Shown here: one piece after another, positions 24,594 through 32,551 of the stretch
Layout: every line of letters begins with the position of its first letter
Position numbering within the stretch: position 1 is the first letter of the stretch
The notes under the pieces: generated by a model
What the model saw: only the letters and a program-made list of their open reading frames with translations
Database searches by the model: none
What the model was told of the DNA's origin: nothing
Position numbers and translations under genes: made by a program
Assembly (NCBI GenBank): GCA_964236535.1
Contig: CAXSEF010000020.1
Location: 1 to 43,542 of the forward strand
Reading direction: 5' to 3'
DNA length: 43,542 bases
DNA from: CAXSEF01 sp964236535
Lineage (GTDB): Bacteria > Pseudomonadota > Alphaproteobacteria > Acetobacterales > Acetobacteraceae

Positions 24594-25912
24594 TGCTCGA
24601 CGTGCCCACCTTCACGCCACCCGAGATCGTCGCCGAGCTCGACCGCTTCATCGTCGGCCAGACCGACGCCAAGCGCGCCGTGGCCATCGCATTGCGCAAC
24701 CGCTGGCGCCGCGCCCAGCTGCCCGAAGGCATCCGAGAGGAGGTTGTTCCGAAGAACATCCTGATGATCGGTCCCACCGGGTGCGGCAAGACCGAGATCG
24801 CCCGCCGCCTCGCCCGCCTCGCCCAGGCGCCATTCCTCAAGGTCGAGGCCACCAAGTTCACCGAGGTCGGCTACGTCGGCCGTGACGTCGAGAGCATCAT
24901 CCGCGACCTAGTCGAGGCCAGCCTGACCATGCTGCGCGAAGCGAGCCGCCGAGACGTGCAGGCTCGCGCGCAACAGGCGGCCGAGGAGCGGCTGATTTCC
25001 GCCCTGGTCGGCGAGGGCGCGAGCGCCGACACGCGGCGCAAGTTCCGCCAGATGCTGCATGACGGTGAAATGGAGGAGAAGGAGGTCGAGGTTTCGCTCG
25101 CCGACACTGGTCCGCCCACGGGCAGCATGGACATCCCAGGCATGCCTCCAGCCCAGATGATCAACCTGGGAGACATGATGAAGGGCATGTTCAGCCGACC
25201 CGCCCGGCCACGAAAGATGCCCGTCGCTGCAGCGCGAGCGGCATTAATCCGCGAGGAGGCCGACAAGCTGCTCGACACCGAGCAGCTGAACGCTGACGCT
25301 GTCAGCCACGCCGAGAACAACGGCATCGTATTCCTCGATGAGATTGACAAGGTGTGCGCCCGCACCTCCGAGGGCGGCTTTCGCGGCGGCGACGTCTCTC
25401 GCGAAGGTGTGCAGCGCGACCTGCTGCCGCTGATCGAGGGCACGACGGTGACCACCAAGTACGGCGCGGTGAAGACCGACCACATCCTGTTCATCGCGTC
25501 GGGCGCCTTCCACCTTGCCAAGCCCGCTGATCTGCTGCCCGAGCTGCAAGGCCGGCTGCCAATCCGCGTCGAGCTTGCGCCCCTGTCGCGCGCCGACCTT
25601 CGCCGCATTCTCGTCGAGCCCGAACACTCCCTGCTCAAGCAGTACTCGGCCCTGCTCGGGACCGAGCAGGTGCAGCTCGACTTTTCGGACGACGCCGTGG
25701 ACGCCCTGGCCGACCTGGCCGCCGACATCAACGACCGGGTCGAGAATATCGGCGCACGCCGTCTTGCCACGGTCCTAGAGAAGCTGCTGGAAGAGGTCAG
25801 CTTTACCGCCTCGGACCGTCACGGTGACCATGTCCGCGTCGATGCCGCCTATGTCAACGAGCGCGTCGCCCCCCTTGCGCACAAGGGCGACCTCAGCCGG
25901 TTCATCCTATAG
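24593..25912 (+). CDS. hslU: ATP-dependent protease ATPase subunit HslU
   Basis: HslU (ClpY) is the AAA+ unfoldase that feeds HslV. The 439-residue sequence has Walker A GPTGCGKT (60-67), the pore loop GYVG (93-96), Walker B IVFLDEIDK near residue 245 and sensor 2 in IGARRLATVLEKLLEE. The intermediate I-domain spans about 105-235. The C-terminal GDLSRFIL matches the tail that inserts into HslV pockets. The ATG overlaps the hslV stop (TGATG). A strong palindrome follows 38 bases after the stop. Confidence 0.97.
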   Translation: MLDVPTFTPPEIVAELDRFIVGQTDAKRAVAIALRNRWRRAQLPEGIREEVVPKNILMIGPTGCGKTEIARRLARLAQAPFLKVEATKFTEVGYVGRDVESIIRDLVEASLTMLREASRRDVQARAQQAAEERLISALVGEGASADTRRKFRQMLHDGEMEEKEVEVSLADTGPPTGSMDIPGMPPAQMINLGDMMKGMFSRPARPRKMPVAAARAALIREEADKLLDTEQLNADAVSHAENNGIVFLDEIDKVCARTSEGGFRGGDVSREGVQRDLLPLIEGTTVTTKYGAVKTDHILFIASGAFHLAKPADLLPELQGRLPIRVELAPLSRADLRRILVEPEHSLLKQYSALLGTEQVQLDFSDDAVDALADLAADINDRVENIGARRLATVLEKLLEEVSFTASDRHGDHVRVDAAYVNERVAPLAHKGDLSRFIL

Positions 25913-25949
25913 CCAGGCAAGCAACTTCAAAGGCCCTGCCGCAAGAGTT

Positions 25950-25972
25950 CGCCAAAGGCCAGGCCTTTGGCG
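25950..25972. terminator. Perfect 11-bp inverted repeat after hslU
   Basis: Two 11-base arms, CGCCAAAGGCC and GGCCTTTGGCG, flank a single A. In RNA the inner bases would open to a small loop, leaving a strong stem. There is no T-run, so it is not a classical intrinsic terminator, but it sits where hslVU transcription should end and could stall polymerase or protect the mRNA end. A second hairpin (GCCTTGC at 25990 with GCAAGGC at 26009-26015) follows. Confidence 0.5.
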
Positions 25973-25979
25973 GTTCTGG

Positions 25980-25996
25980 GCAGAGCCCAGCCTTGC
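25980..25996. repeat. 17-base repeat downstream of hslU
   Basis: Exact copy of the 17-mer at 23959-23975, in the same orientation. The two copies bracket hslVU. Its last 7 bases form the left arm of a hairpin ending at 26015. Confidence 0.5.
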
Positions 25997-26152
25997 TTCG
26001 CTTCCAGGGCAAGGCCCGGTCTGCTGGTATTAGCTACGGCAGCAAGAAAGTATACGCGGCACGGTACCTCACGGGAGCAAGGTGTAGCATCCTGCGCAAC
26101 TCTGGGACCGGGTAACCTTGACGCCTCATCCCGCAGCCGTCATTTCCCTTCA

Positions 26153-26593
26153 ATGCCAGACCCGTTCGTCTCTCCCCCCGAGACCTCTGCCGCCGACGCC
26201 ATCGCTGCGATCGCCGAGGAACTCGACGTGTTCGACGACTGGATGGACCGCTACAGCTTCATCATTGAGCTCGGCCGCAAGCTCCCTGCCTTTCCCGCCG
26301 ACTGGGCCAACGACGCGCACCGTGTTCCCGGTTGCCAGAGTCAGGTTTGGATGGAGGGACAGCGTCGTGACGGCAGCCTCTACCTTGCCGGCTCGTCCGA
26401 TGCTGCCATCGTCTCCGGCCTCGTCGCTCTATTGCTGCGCGTCTACTCCGGCCGGACACCCGAGGAAATTCTCGCCACCGATCCCGTGTTCCTGCGCGAC
26501 CTCGGCCTCATCGGCGCATTGTCGACAAACCGCGGCAATGGCGTCGCGGCGATGGCTCGCGCCATCCAGGAGCTCGCCGCAGCGCCTGCCTAG
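26153..26593 (+). CDS. sufE: SufE-family cysteine desulfurase activator
   Basis: SufE accepts persulfide sulfur from the desulfurase SufS and passes it to the Fe-S assembly scaffold. The 146-residue protein has the sulfur-acceptor Cys61 in HRVPGCQSQVWM, and the usual ELGRKLP before it and STNRGNGVAAM near the C-terminus. The ATG was chosen from family length; upstream open frame is repeat-derived. The partner suf genes are not in the window. No strong promoter was found in the 240-base gap after hslU. Confidence 0.93.
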   Translation: MPDPFVSPPETSAADAIAAIAEELDVFDDWMDRYSFIIELGRKLPAFPADWANDAHRVPGCQSQVWMEGQRRDGSLYLAGSSDAAIVSGLVALLLRVYSGRTPEEILATDPVFLRDLGLIGALSTNRGNGVAAMARAIQELAAAPA

Positions 26594-26909
26594 CCGCCAC
26601 GCTCGCTCAGATCACGGGGCGGGGCATGAACAATACTGGTAATCTCGGCGGTCCGTGATGCTCTCGCATCAGGGCGTTCGAACCACGGAATTCGACTCCG
26701 GAAATGGACATACGATCTTCGCCGGCCATGCCGCCGGCTGTCGCAGCCGCCTTGCCACAAGGGTTCCCGGAACCCCCACATTCTGAGGCGCTGGATGTAT
26801 GGCAAGGCACCACACCGGCGCATCACTCTTGACACTTATCGCGTTTCACGGCGTCACCATCGCCTTGCACCCGGCCCACTGGCCCGGCGGTCACCCTGGA
26901 CACGTTGCC
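26594..26909. other. Intergenic region sufE-asd (316 bases)
   Basis: No gene can be supported. On the leftward strand a 40-codon frame (26607-26729) begins with an ATG, has less GC-biased third positions than neighbours, and ends in a Pro-rich hydrophobic stretch; it could be a small gene or a fossil. On the rightward strand TTGACA occurs at 26829-26834, but no good -10 follows at the right distance. Confidence 0.4.
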
Positions 26910-27935
26910 ATGCCCCCCAGCTTGATCAGTCCTTCCACGATCGCCATCGTCGGCGCCACCGGCGCGGTCGGCGTCGAGTTGCTGGACTGTCTGACCCGGC
27001 GGGACTTCCCCCTTGCCGGGCTGCGCCTGCTCGCCTCGCCCCGCTCCGCCGGCCGCACCATGGCCTTCCGCGGCCAGAACCTCCCCGTTGAGATCCTTAC
27101 CGCCGAAGCATTCGACGGTGTCGATATCGCGCTGTTCTCTGCCGGCGGCGCGATCTCGCGCGACTGGGCTGCCACTGCGGTCGAGCGTGGCGCGGTCGTC
27201 GTCGATAACTCCTCGGCGTTCCGCATGCATCCCGACGTGCCGCTGGTTGTCCCGGAGGTGAACCCGCAGGATGCCGCCCAGCACCGCGGCATCGTCGCCA
27301 ACCCCAATTGCTCGACAATCATTGCAGCCGTGCCGCTATGGCCCCTGCACCAGGCGACGCCGATCCGCCGTATCGTCGCCAGCACCTACCAGGCTGCCTC
27401 TGGTGGCGGCGCCGCCGCAATGGCCGAGCTGGAGGACAGCACCCGCGCCGCCCTCGAAGGCCGCGACTTCACGCCTCGCGTGCTGCCCCATCCCTATGCG
27501 TTCAACCTGTTCAGCCACAACTCGCCGATCGATTCCGCCTCGGGCTACAACGAGGAAGAGTTGAAGATGCGCAACGAGACCCGCAAGATCTTCGGCGACG
27601 ACAACCTGCGCATTGCCGCCACCTGCATCCGGGTTCCGGTGCTGCGCGCACACGCCATCTCCCTCAATATCGAGTTTGTCTCACCCATCAGCCCGGAGAC
27701 GGTGCGCACGATCCTGCATGCGGCACCGGGCGTGCGCGTGGTCGACGACCGCGAAGCCAACCGGTTTCCCATGCCGGTCGCAGCCTCCGGCTGTGATGAG
27801 ATCCTGGTCGGACGTATCCGACATGACATCAGCGACCCGTCTGGCCACTCCGTCGCCTTGTTTATCGCCGGTGACCAGCTGCTTAAAGGTGCCGCCCTGA
27901 ACGCGGTGCAGATCGCCGAGCTGCTGACCGCCTGA
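26910..27935 (+). CDS. asd: Aspartate-semialdehyde dehydrogenase
   Basis: Asd reduces aspartyl phosphate to aspartate semialdehyde, the branch point to lysine/diaminopimelate, threonine and methionine. The 341-residue protein has the NADP-binding IAIVGATGAVGVELL (11-25), the nucleophile Cys134 in NPNCST, the substrate segment RVPVLRAHAISLN with the catalytic His and a C-terminal GHSVALFIAGDQLLKGAALNAVQIAE. The chosen ATG gives the family N-terminus; the frame is open a further 37 codons upstream. It converges with a pseudogene remnant and petA. Confidence 0.96.
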   Translation: MPPSLISPSTIAIVGATGAVGVELLDCLTRRDFPLAGLRLLASPRSAGRTMAFRGQNLPVEILTAEAFDGVDIALFSAGGAISRDWAATAVERGAVVVDNSSAFRMHPDVPLVVPEVNPQDAAQHRGIVANPNCSTIIAAVPLWPLHQATPIRRIVASTYQAASGGGAAAMAELEDSTRAALEGRDFTPRVLPHPYAFNLFSHNSPIDSASGYNEEELKMRNETRKIFGDDNLRIAATCIRVPVLRAHAISLNIEFVSPISPETVRTILHAAPGVRVVDDREANRFPMPVAASGCDEILVGRIRHDISDPSGHSVALFIAGDQLLKGAALNAVQIAELLTA

Positions 27936-28007
27936 GGGCGCACGCTGCGGCGGAGGCACCACCCGGACGCACCCGACGTTGTGCAGGCCGACGGTCCTGC
28001 GGCGACA

Positions 28008-28112
28008 TCAGGCGTCGCTTGCAACATCTTTCGCATCAGGATCAGTTTCGGACAGCGTGACTATGGCCGGCAGACGAATCGAGAACGTGCTGCCAACCCC
28101 GGGGTCGGACAT
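28008..28112 (-). pseudogene. 3' remnant of a sensor histidine kinase gene
   Basis: On the leftward strand a 34-codon frame ends at a TGA at 28008 and reads DPGVGSTFSIRLPA followed by a hydrophilic tail ending VASDA. The G-x-G-S-T-F-S-I-R-L-P string is the hallmark C-terminal end of the HATPase domain of histidine kinases. Only this end remains: upstream in frame, recognisable residues run out within about 15 codons, a stop is met near 28154, and petA begins 44 bases further. The dimerisation, N, G1 and F boxes are missing. It is read as a decayed gene end left by a deletion. Confidence 0.55.
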
Positions 28113-28198
28113 GCACCGCCCGGCGCTCCCAGGCCTCTCCCGTAATCGGGACTGTCATGCCGTTCGGTGCCGGTGACACGCTGGTAACGGAGGCAGAC

Positions 28199-28858
28199 CT
28201 AGATCTGCAGCACGGAATTCAGGTCGAATACCTCACCAACCGGGTTCTCGCCGATACGAACCGTCGTCGAGTTTACCATCGCATAGGGCGGTACAGGCAG
28301 GTTGTAGGGCGCCGGCACACCGGAATACACCCGCCCGGCCAAATCGTATTTCGACCCGTGGCACGGGCACAGATAGCCGCCTGGCCAGTCGGGAGCCGGA
28401 TCCGTCGCGCTCACATTGGGAAAGTAGCCCGGGACGCACCCGAGATGGGTACAGATGCCTACCAAGACCGCATACTCGGGATTGACCGAACGATGGGCAT
28501 TCTTGGCGTATTTTGGCTGCTGGTTGGTTCTGGAGTTCGGGTCGGCAAGTCGGCTGAGCAGCTTCGGTTCGGTCAGCGTCTTGATCGCTTCCGGCGTGCG
28601 GTTGACCACGAAGATGGGCTTGCCGCGCCATACCACGACGATCTGCTGTCCCGATTCGACCTTGGAGAGGTCGACGTCCACCGCCTCGCCCGCTGCCAGG
28701 GTGTCGGCTGCAGGCTCCATGCTGTCGATGAACGGCCAAACCACCGCACCAACGCCCACTACGGCTCCGGCACCTGCCACCAGGGTCAGGAAGTCGCGAC
28801 GGGTACCACCCGGAGGCGTGTCGTCATGCAGCGGAGTGTTGGCGGTTGTGGATGACAT
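28199..28858 (-). CDS. petA: Ubiquinol-cytochrome c reductase Rieske iron-sulfur subunit
   Basis: This is the Rieske 2Fe-2S protein of the cytochrome bc1 complex, which takes an electron from ubiquinol at the periplasmic side. The 219-residue sequence has a twin-arginine signal-anchor TRRDFLTLVAGAGAVVGVGAVVWPF (about 19-43). The cluster ligands are in CTHLGC (136-141) and CPCHGS (164-169), with the PP-rich Pro loop near PAPYNLPVPPY. The ATG at MSSTTANT was preferred to a longer frame. In most proteobacteria petA is followed by petB and petC; here it is followed by a histidine kinase remnant and then the convergent asd, so petBC must be elsewhere if the complex is made. Confidence 0.95.
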   Translation of the reverse strand: MSSTTANTPLHDDTPPGGTRRDFLTLVAGAGAVVGVGAVVWPFIDSMEPAADTLAAGEAVDVDLSKVESGQQIVVVWRGKPIFVVNRTPEAIKTLTEPKLLSRLADPNSRTNQQPKYAKNAHRSVNPEYAVLVGICTHLGCVPGYFPNVSATDPAPDWPGGYLCPCHGSKYDLAGRVYSGVPAPYNLPVPPYAMVNSTTVRIGENPVGEVFDLNSVLQI

Positions 28859-28929
28859 CGAGAGACTTCCCTGGACGGCGCGACGGCCGCAAAGCAATGG
28901 CTCAACCCGAGCGCAAATGGAAGAGCTGG

Positions 28930-28949
28930 CGCCGCCTTGCTGCGGCGCA
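28930..28949. promoter_or_regulatory. Stem-loop between the DUF1810 gene and petA
   Basis: Perfect 7-bp arms GCGCCGC and GCGGCGC flank a 6-base loop in the 129-base gap upstream of petA. No T-run follows on either strand. It may end the DUF1810 transcript or lie in the petA leader; function is unknown. Confidence 0.3.
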
Positions 28950-28987
28950 AGACTGACCGGGCGGCTGTCGCGGCACGGAGCCGCAAG

Positions 28988-29419
28988 TCACCGGGATTGC
29001 GGCAGTCTCGCATTCGTCGCGAGGTCTGCGCAGCCGCTGAAGTAGCGGTCCAGCGCCTCCTGGAAGACCCGTGTATCGGACTCGACCGCCGTGAACAGCG
29101 TCATGGACGAGTGGAACTTCAGGTCGTCCGGGCGGTCAAAGATATCCATGATCGAACGCTTCGCGGCCGTGTTCACCAGGGCGGTGCATTCCATCAGCCG
29201 CGGGCCCAGAACCGCATGGCCCAGGTAGGCACGGGCTTCGGCCAAGGACGCAATCGCATACTGCCGAGCCATGTCGCTATGCCCCAGCCCCGCGAACTGC
29301 GGGAAGACGAACCACATCCAGTGGCTGCGCTTTCGGCCCTCGGCGAGCTCGCGTCGAACCGACGCCAGTACTGGCGCCTGGGCCTGGACGAAGCGGTCAA
29401 GGTCGAAGGGATCATCCAT
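28988..29419 (-). CDS. DUF1810-family protein
   Basis: The 143-residue soluble protein matches the DUF1810 pattern: DPFDLDRFVQAQ at the start, then RRELAEGRKRSHWMWFVFPQFAGLGHSDMARQYAI and LGPRLMECTALV. The function of this family is unknown. It lies 121 bases downstream of the GMC oxidoreductase on the same strand and may be read through from it. The start codon sits in the 3' arm of a hairpin with a TTCG loop, and no clear ribosome binding site precedes it. Confidence 0.9.
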   Translation of the reverse strand: MDDPFDLDRFVQAQAPVLASVRRELAEGRKRSHWMWFVFPQFAGLGHSDMARQYAIASLAEARAYLGHAVLGPRLMECTALVNTAAKRSIMDIFDRPDDLKFHSSMTLFTAVESDTRVFQEALDRYFSGCADLATNARLPQSR

Positions 29420-29432
29420 CCCGAAGGATGGA
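29413..29432 (-). promoter_or_regulatory. TTCG hairpin covering the DUF1810 start codon
   Basis: On the leftward strand TCCATCC and GGATGGA form a 7-bp stem closed by C-TTCG-G, a tetraloop known to be unusually stable in RNA. The DUF1810 ATG (29419-29417) is inside the 3' arm, so initiation would need the stem to open. Confidence 0.4.
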
Positions 29433-29540
29433 CCACCACCGCCCGATTCACCAGCAGACTGCCGAAAATCGGCCGACCCGTCGCGGAAATCTCTGCCCGG
29501 CGACAGTTCAGGTACAAAGCGAGCGGTCCTGTCTCGACGG

Positions 29541-31238
29541 TCACGCGTCCTGCAGCAGCACGGCTTCGGCCAAGGCCTCGTTTCGCAGATGTTCCGCCAG
29601 GCGAGACGCCAGCGCCACGATGGTCAGCGTCGGGTTCGCCTGACTCGAAGTCGGGAACACTGCGCTACCCGCCACGTAGAGATTGTGCATCCCGTGCACC
29701 CGGCCGTCAGCGTCCACGACCCCATCCCGGGCCGTGCGGCTCATGCGTGCCGTGCCGATATGGTGTCCGCCATATGCGCCGTCGCGGAGCACCGCGTGCT
29801 CCACCCCCTCCAGGTCGTCTTCGAGCACCGCAAGTCCGGAGCGGCCGAAATCCTCCGCCAGCAGTCCGAGCGCCACCCGGACGGTATGCAGGTCCGACCG
29901 GCTGTGGCGCCACTCGACCCGCAGGACCGGCTGACCCAGCGCGTCCAGGCCGCTGCCTAGCGCGACCCGGCTGTCCGGGTTCGGCTGCTGCTCCGCGTGC
30001 AGGTCGAGGCTGAACATCTGCGCGCGTGGCTGGATCACCACCGAGGGGAACTTGCGCTCGGCGAGGGTACGTTTGGCCAGCCAGTGCAGCAGAAAGCGCG
30101 CGGTCGCCGGTGCGTCGGTCAGCACGTTCGCCACATGGCGCAGGCTGGCCAGCGGCGGCACCCGCCCCGACAACCTGCTGCCGTATTCATAGCGGATAAG
30201 CCGCCGCGCCATCCAGATCGCAGACAGGGCGCCGGTCCGATGCGCCGGGTCGGGAATGCGGGGGTGATGCAGCCGAACCACGAAGCCACCCAGCCGGTAC
30301 CGACGTTGTGCTGCTTCACTCAGTGACCAGCGCCGCCGGACGTAGCTTCCATCGGCATCGCGCCCATAGCCATGGAACGTTCGCGCGCCTTCGGCCAGGC
30401 GGAGCGTGCCATAGGTCCCGGCGAGGTGGCACATGTAGAACCGGCCGACCAAATCGTAGGCGTTACCGACGCCATTGGCGTGCGGTCCGCCCTCCTGGCC
30501 GCGCGAGGCAAGCAGCAGGCGGGGGACTTCTAAGCCGCCGGTCGCAAGGACCACACGCTGCGCCACCACGGAGAACTGCCGCCCGGGACGGCTGCCGCGG
30601 TCGAGCCCGCGCACCACCAGGCGCTGCACTGCCGTGCCATGCGCGTCCGTGACGAGCTGCGTCACGTTTGCGCCGAGCACGACGCGGAGCGCGGGCTGCG
30701 CCTCCAACCGGTGCCGGTAGCGGCGGCCGAAATTCGTCGGGCAGGAAAACCGCTCGATGGCGTTGGTGACGAAGTGCTCCGGCGCGAAGCCGTCGAGCAT
30801 CTGCGGCACGCTGCCGTGCACGCGATCCGCCTCATAGGCGAACGGGCCGGCCTCGCACAGCTCGTTCGCCCTCTCGTAATGCGGCAGCAGCTCGCCTCGC
30901 GTGAATGGCCAGCCGCTATGCGGCACCCAGTCGCGGCGCTCGAAGTCGATCGGGTCGAACGGCACGCAGCGCCCGCCCCAGATCGTGGTCGACCCGCCCA
31001 GTCGCCGCTGGCGGTAGCGATCGGGGGGGCTGTGCAGTGCCGGGTCGGCAACCTCTCCGCGGTAGAGCGCCTGGCTGGCGGCGTCCTCACGCTCGCCCCC
31101 AGCCTCCAGCAGCAGCACATCAAGTCCGCTGCCGCGCAACGACAGCGCCAGCGTGATCCCGGCTGCTCCCGCGCCGACGATGCACAGGTCGGCGCGCAGG
31201 CTGGCGCCCTCCTCGATGTCGTTCGCCTGCACGATCAT
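29541..31238 (-). CDS. GMC-family FAD-dependent oxidoreductase
   Basis: The 565-residue flavoprotein starts with an FAD-binding Rossmann motif ADLCIVGAGAAGITLAL...VLLLEAGG. It has the family segment GGSTTIWGGRCVPFDPIDFERRDW and the C-terminal active-site region YGGHHIGTARM followed by NLYVAGSAVFPTSSQANPTLTIVALA, where the first His is the expected catalytic base. No signal peptide is seen, so it is probably cytoplasmic. GMC enzymes oxidise alcohols or sugars; the substrate is not evident. Its ATG overlaps the stop of a GT4 glycosyltransferase (ATGA), tying it to the polysaccharide locus, perhaps for oxidation of a sugar or lipid-linked intermediate. Confidence 0.9.
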   Translation of the reverse strand: MIVQANDIEEGASLRADLCIVGAGAAGITLALSLRGSGLDVLLLEAGGEREDAASQALYRGEVADPALHSPPDRYRQRRLGGSTTIWGGRCVPFDPIDFERRDWVPHSGWPFTRGELLPHYERANELCEAGPFAYEADRVHGSVPQMLDGFAPEHFVTNAIERFSCPTNFGRRYRHRLEAQPALRVVLGANVTQLVTDAHGTAVQRLVVRGLDRGSRPGRQFSVVAQRVVLATGGLEVPRLLLASRGQEGGPHANGVGNAYDLVGRFYMCHLAGTYGTLRLAEGARTFHGYGRDADGSYVRRRWSLSEAAQRRYRLGGFVVRLHHPRIPDPAHRTGALSAIWMARRLIRYEYGSRLSGRVPPLASLRHVANVLTDAPATARFLLHWLAKRTLAERKFPSVVIQPRAQMFSLDLHAEQQPNPDSRVALGSGLDALGQPVLRVEWRHSRSDLHTVRVALGLLAEDFGRSGLAVLEDDLEGVEHAVLRDGAYGGHHIGTARMSRTARDGVVDADGRVHGMHNLYVAGSAVFPTSSQANPTLTIVALASRLAEHLRNEALAEAVLLQDA

Positions 31239-32386
31239 CGTCCCACCTCAGCGTGCAACGCCGCCACCCGGGTGGCGAACAGCGACAGGGTGAACTCGCG
31301 CACGTACAGCGCCCTGCCCTCGCGTGACAGCCTCTCGCAAAGCCCTGGTTCGGCGACCAGACGCGCCATGGCCGCCGCCAGGGCCGTCGTGTCGCCAGGC
31401 TGCACCAGCAGCGCGTTTGCTCCGTCAGTCAGCACCTCTGCGATCGCACCCACCGGGGTGGTGACCACCGGAACGCCGAGTGCCAGCGCCTCCAGGATCA
31501 CCAGCGGCAAGCCTTCGTCGTACGACGGCAGCGCCAGCGCGTCCGCCTCCGCGAGGCACGACGCCGCTCGGTCCTGGTCCACCCAGCCGAGAAAGCGCAC
31601 CCGCTCGCCGATCCCGAGCCGCATGGCCTGCGTCTGGTAGCGCGCGACCTCGCCGCCGCCCGCCACCACCAGCGACCAGTCGCACTCGGCGAGCACCGGG
31701 CGTGCCAGCGCGTCCAGCAGGTCGGCAATCCCCTTGCGCTCGAACAGGTTGCCCAGGAACAGCACGCGGAACGGATCGCCGGAGGCGGGAAGCCGCCGCA
31801 CCAGGCAGGGCAGCGGCACGCCGTTGCGCAGAATTCGGATGCGCGTATCCGGCACCCCGAGCGAAGCCACCCAGGCCCGCCACGGCTCGCCCAGGACCAC
31901 GCATAGCGCCGCTGATCGGAACATCGTCCGCACCAGCGCGCGCCCGGGAGCTGGCAGCGCGTCGTAGAACGCCACGATCTGCGCCGCATGCAGGTGGAGC
32001 AGCACCGGAACTCCGCACAACCGTGCCACCGCCACCAGCACGCCCTTGCGCACCACGCTGCCACGCTCGGCGACGTTGACGTGCAGCACGGACACCCGAC
32101 CGCGCCACGCTTGCCAGACCAGGCGTGCTGCTGCACTGGCAAGCCAGAGTGGCGACAGCGCCGCCGAACCCGGCCCACGAGTCTCCAGTGCAACCAGGGA
32201 TGGCAGATCCGTGCGCCGCGCCTGCTCCTGCATGAGGTATGTCGTGACCCGGCCCATTCCGCCGCCCACCGGGCCCTGCGGTGCAGCGATCACCCGCACC
32301 CGAGCGGGTTGCCTGCTCGATACCGCCGATAGACCCGAAATCTCGCGCGCCCGCTGCCAACCGGATGCGACCACGCGATCCGACAT
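31235..32386 (-). CDS. GT4-family glycosyltransferase
   Basis: This 383-residue protein has the GT-B two-domain fold. The N-terminal domain has the glycine-rich GPVGGGMGRVTTYLM. The C-terminal domain has VLFLGNLFERKGIADLLDAL and the donor-binding E-x7-E motif in YDEGLPLVILEALALGVPVVTTPVGAIAEVL, typical of retaining GT4 enzymes using nucleotide sugars. The ATG at MSDRVVASG was chosen; the frame is open 32 codons further, across the divergent promoter region. It heads a leftward unit with the GMC oxidoreductase and diverges from the epimerase gene. Confidence 0.88.
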   Translation of the reverse strand: MSDRVVASGWQRAREISGLSAVSSRQPARVRVIAAPQGPVGGGMGRVTTYLMQEQARRTDLPSLVALETRGPGSAALSPLWLASAAARLVWQAWRGRVSVLHVNVAERGSVVRKGVLVAVARLCGVPVLLHLHAAQIVAFYDALPAPGRALVRTMFRSAALCVVLGEPWRAWVASLGVPDTRIRILRNGVPLPCLVRRLPASGDPFRVLFLGNLFERKGIADLLDALARPVLAECDWSLVVAGGGEVARYQTQAMRLGIGERVRFLGWVDQDRAASCLAEADALALPSYDEGLPLVILEALALGVPVVTTPVGAIAEVLTDGANALLVQPGDTTALAAAMARLVAEPGLCERLSREGRALYVREFTLSLFATRVAALHAEVGR

Positions 32387-32551
32387 CCAGGTTTGCAAAC
32401 CGGGTCGATCTTGGGTCCGCCCGACAGGAGCGCTTTGGGTCAAGGCTGCATTGTCTCCGAATGATGCAATCCGCAGTAGCATTCTATGATTGGACTTTCT
32501 ACAAGAACCGAGGAGCGCGCGCAGGATCGCGCCCGGTAGGCGGAGGCATTA

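Noticed and set aside
26665..26690. GTTCGAACC resembling a tRNA T-loop
   Set aside because: The flanking five bases on each side do not pair and no acceptor, D or anticodon arms can be drawn on either strand.
26829..26834. TTGACA upstream of asd as a -35 box
   Set aside because: No -10-like hexamer follows 15-19 bases later; a consensus -35 alone is weak evidence.
29194..29544. Leftward 116-codon frame whose GTG overlaps the GMC oxidoreductase stop (GTGA)
   Set aside because: The overlap looks like a coupled start, but most of the frame lies inside the DUF1810 gene in another frame and resembles nothing; DUF1810 is clearly the real gene.
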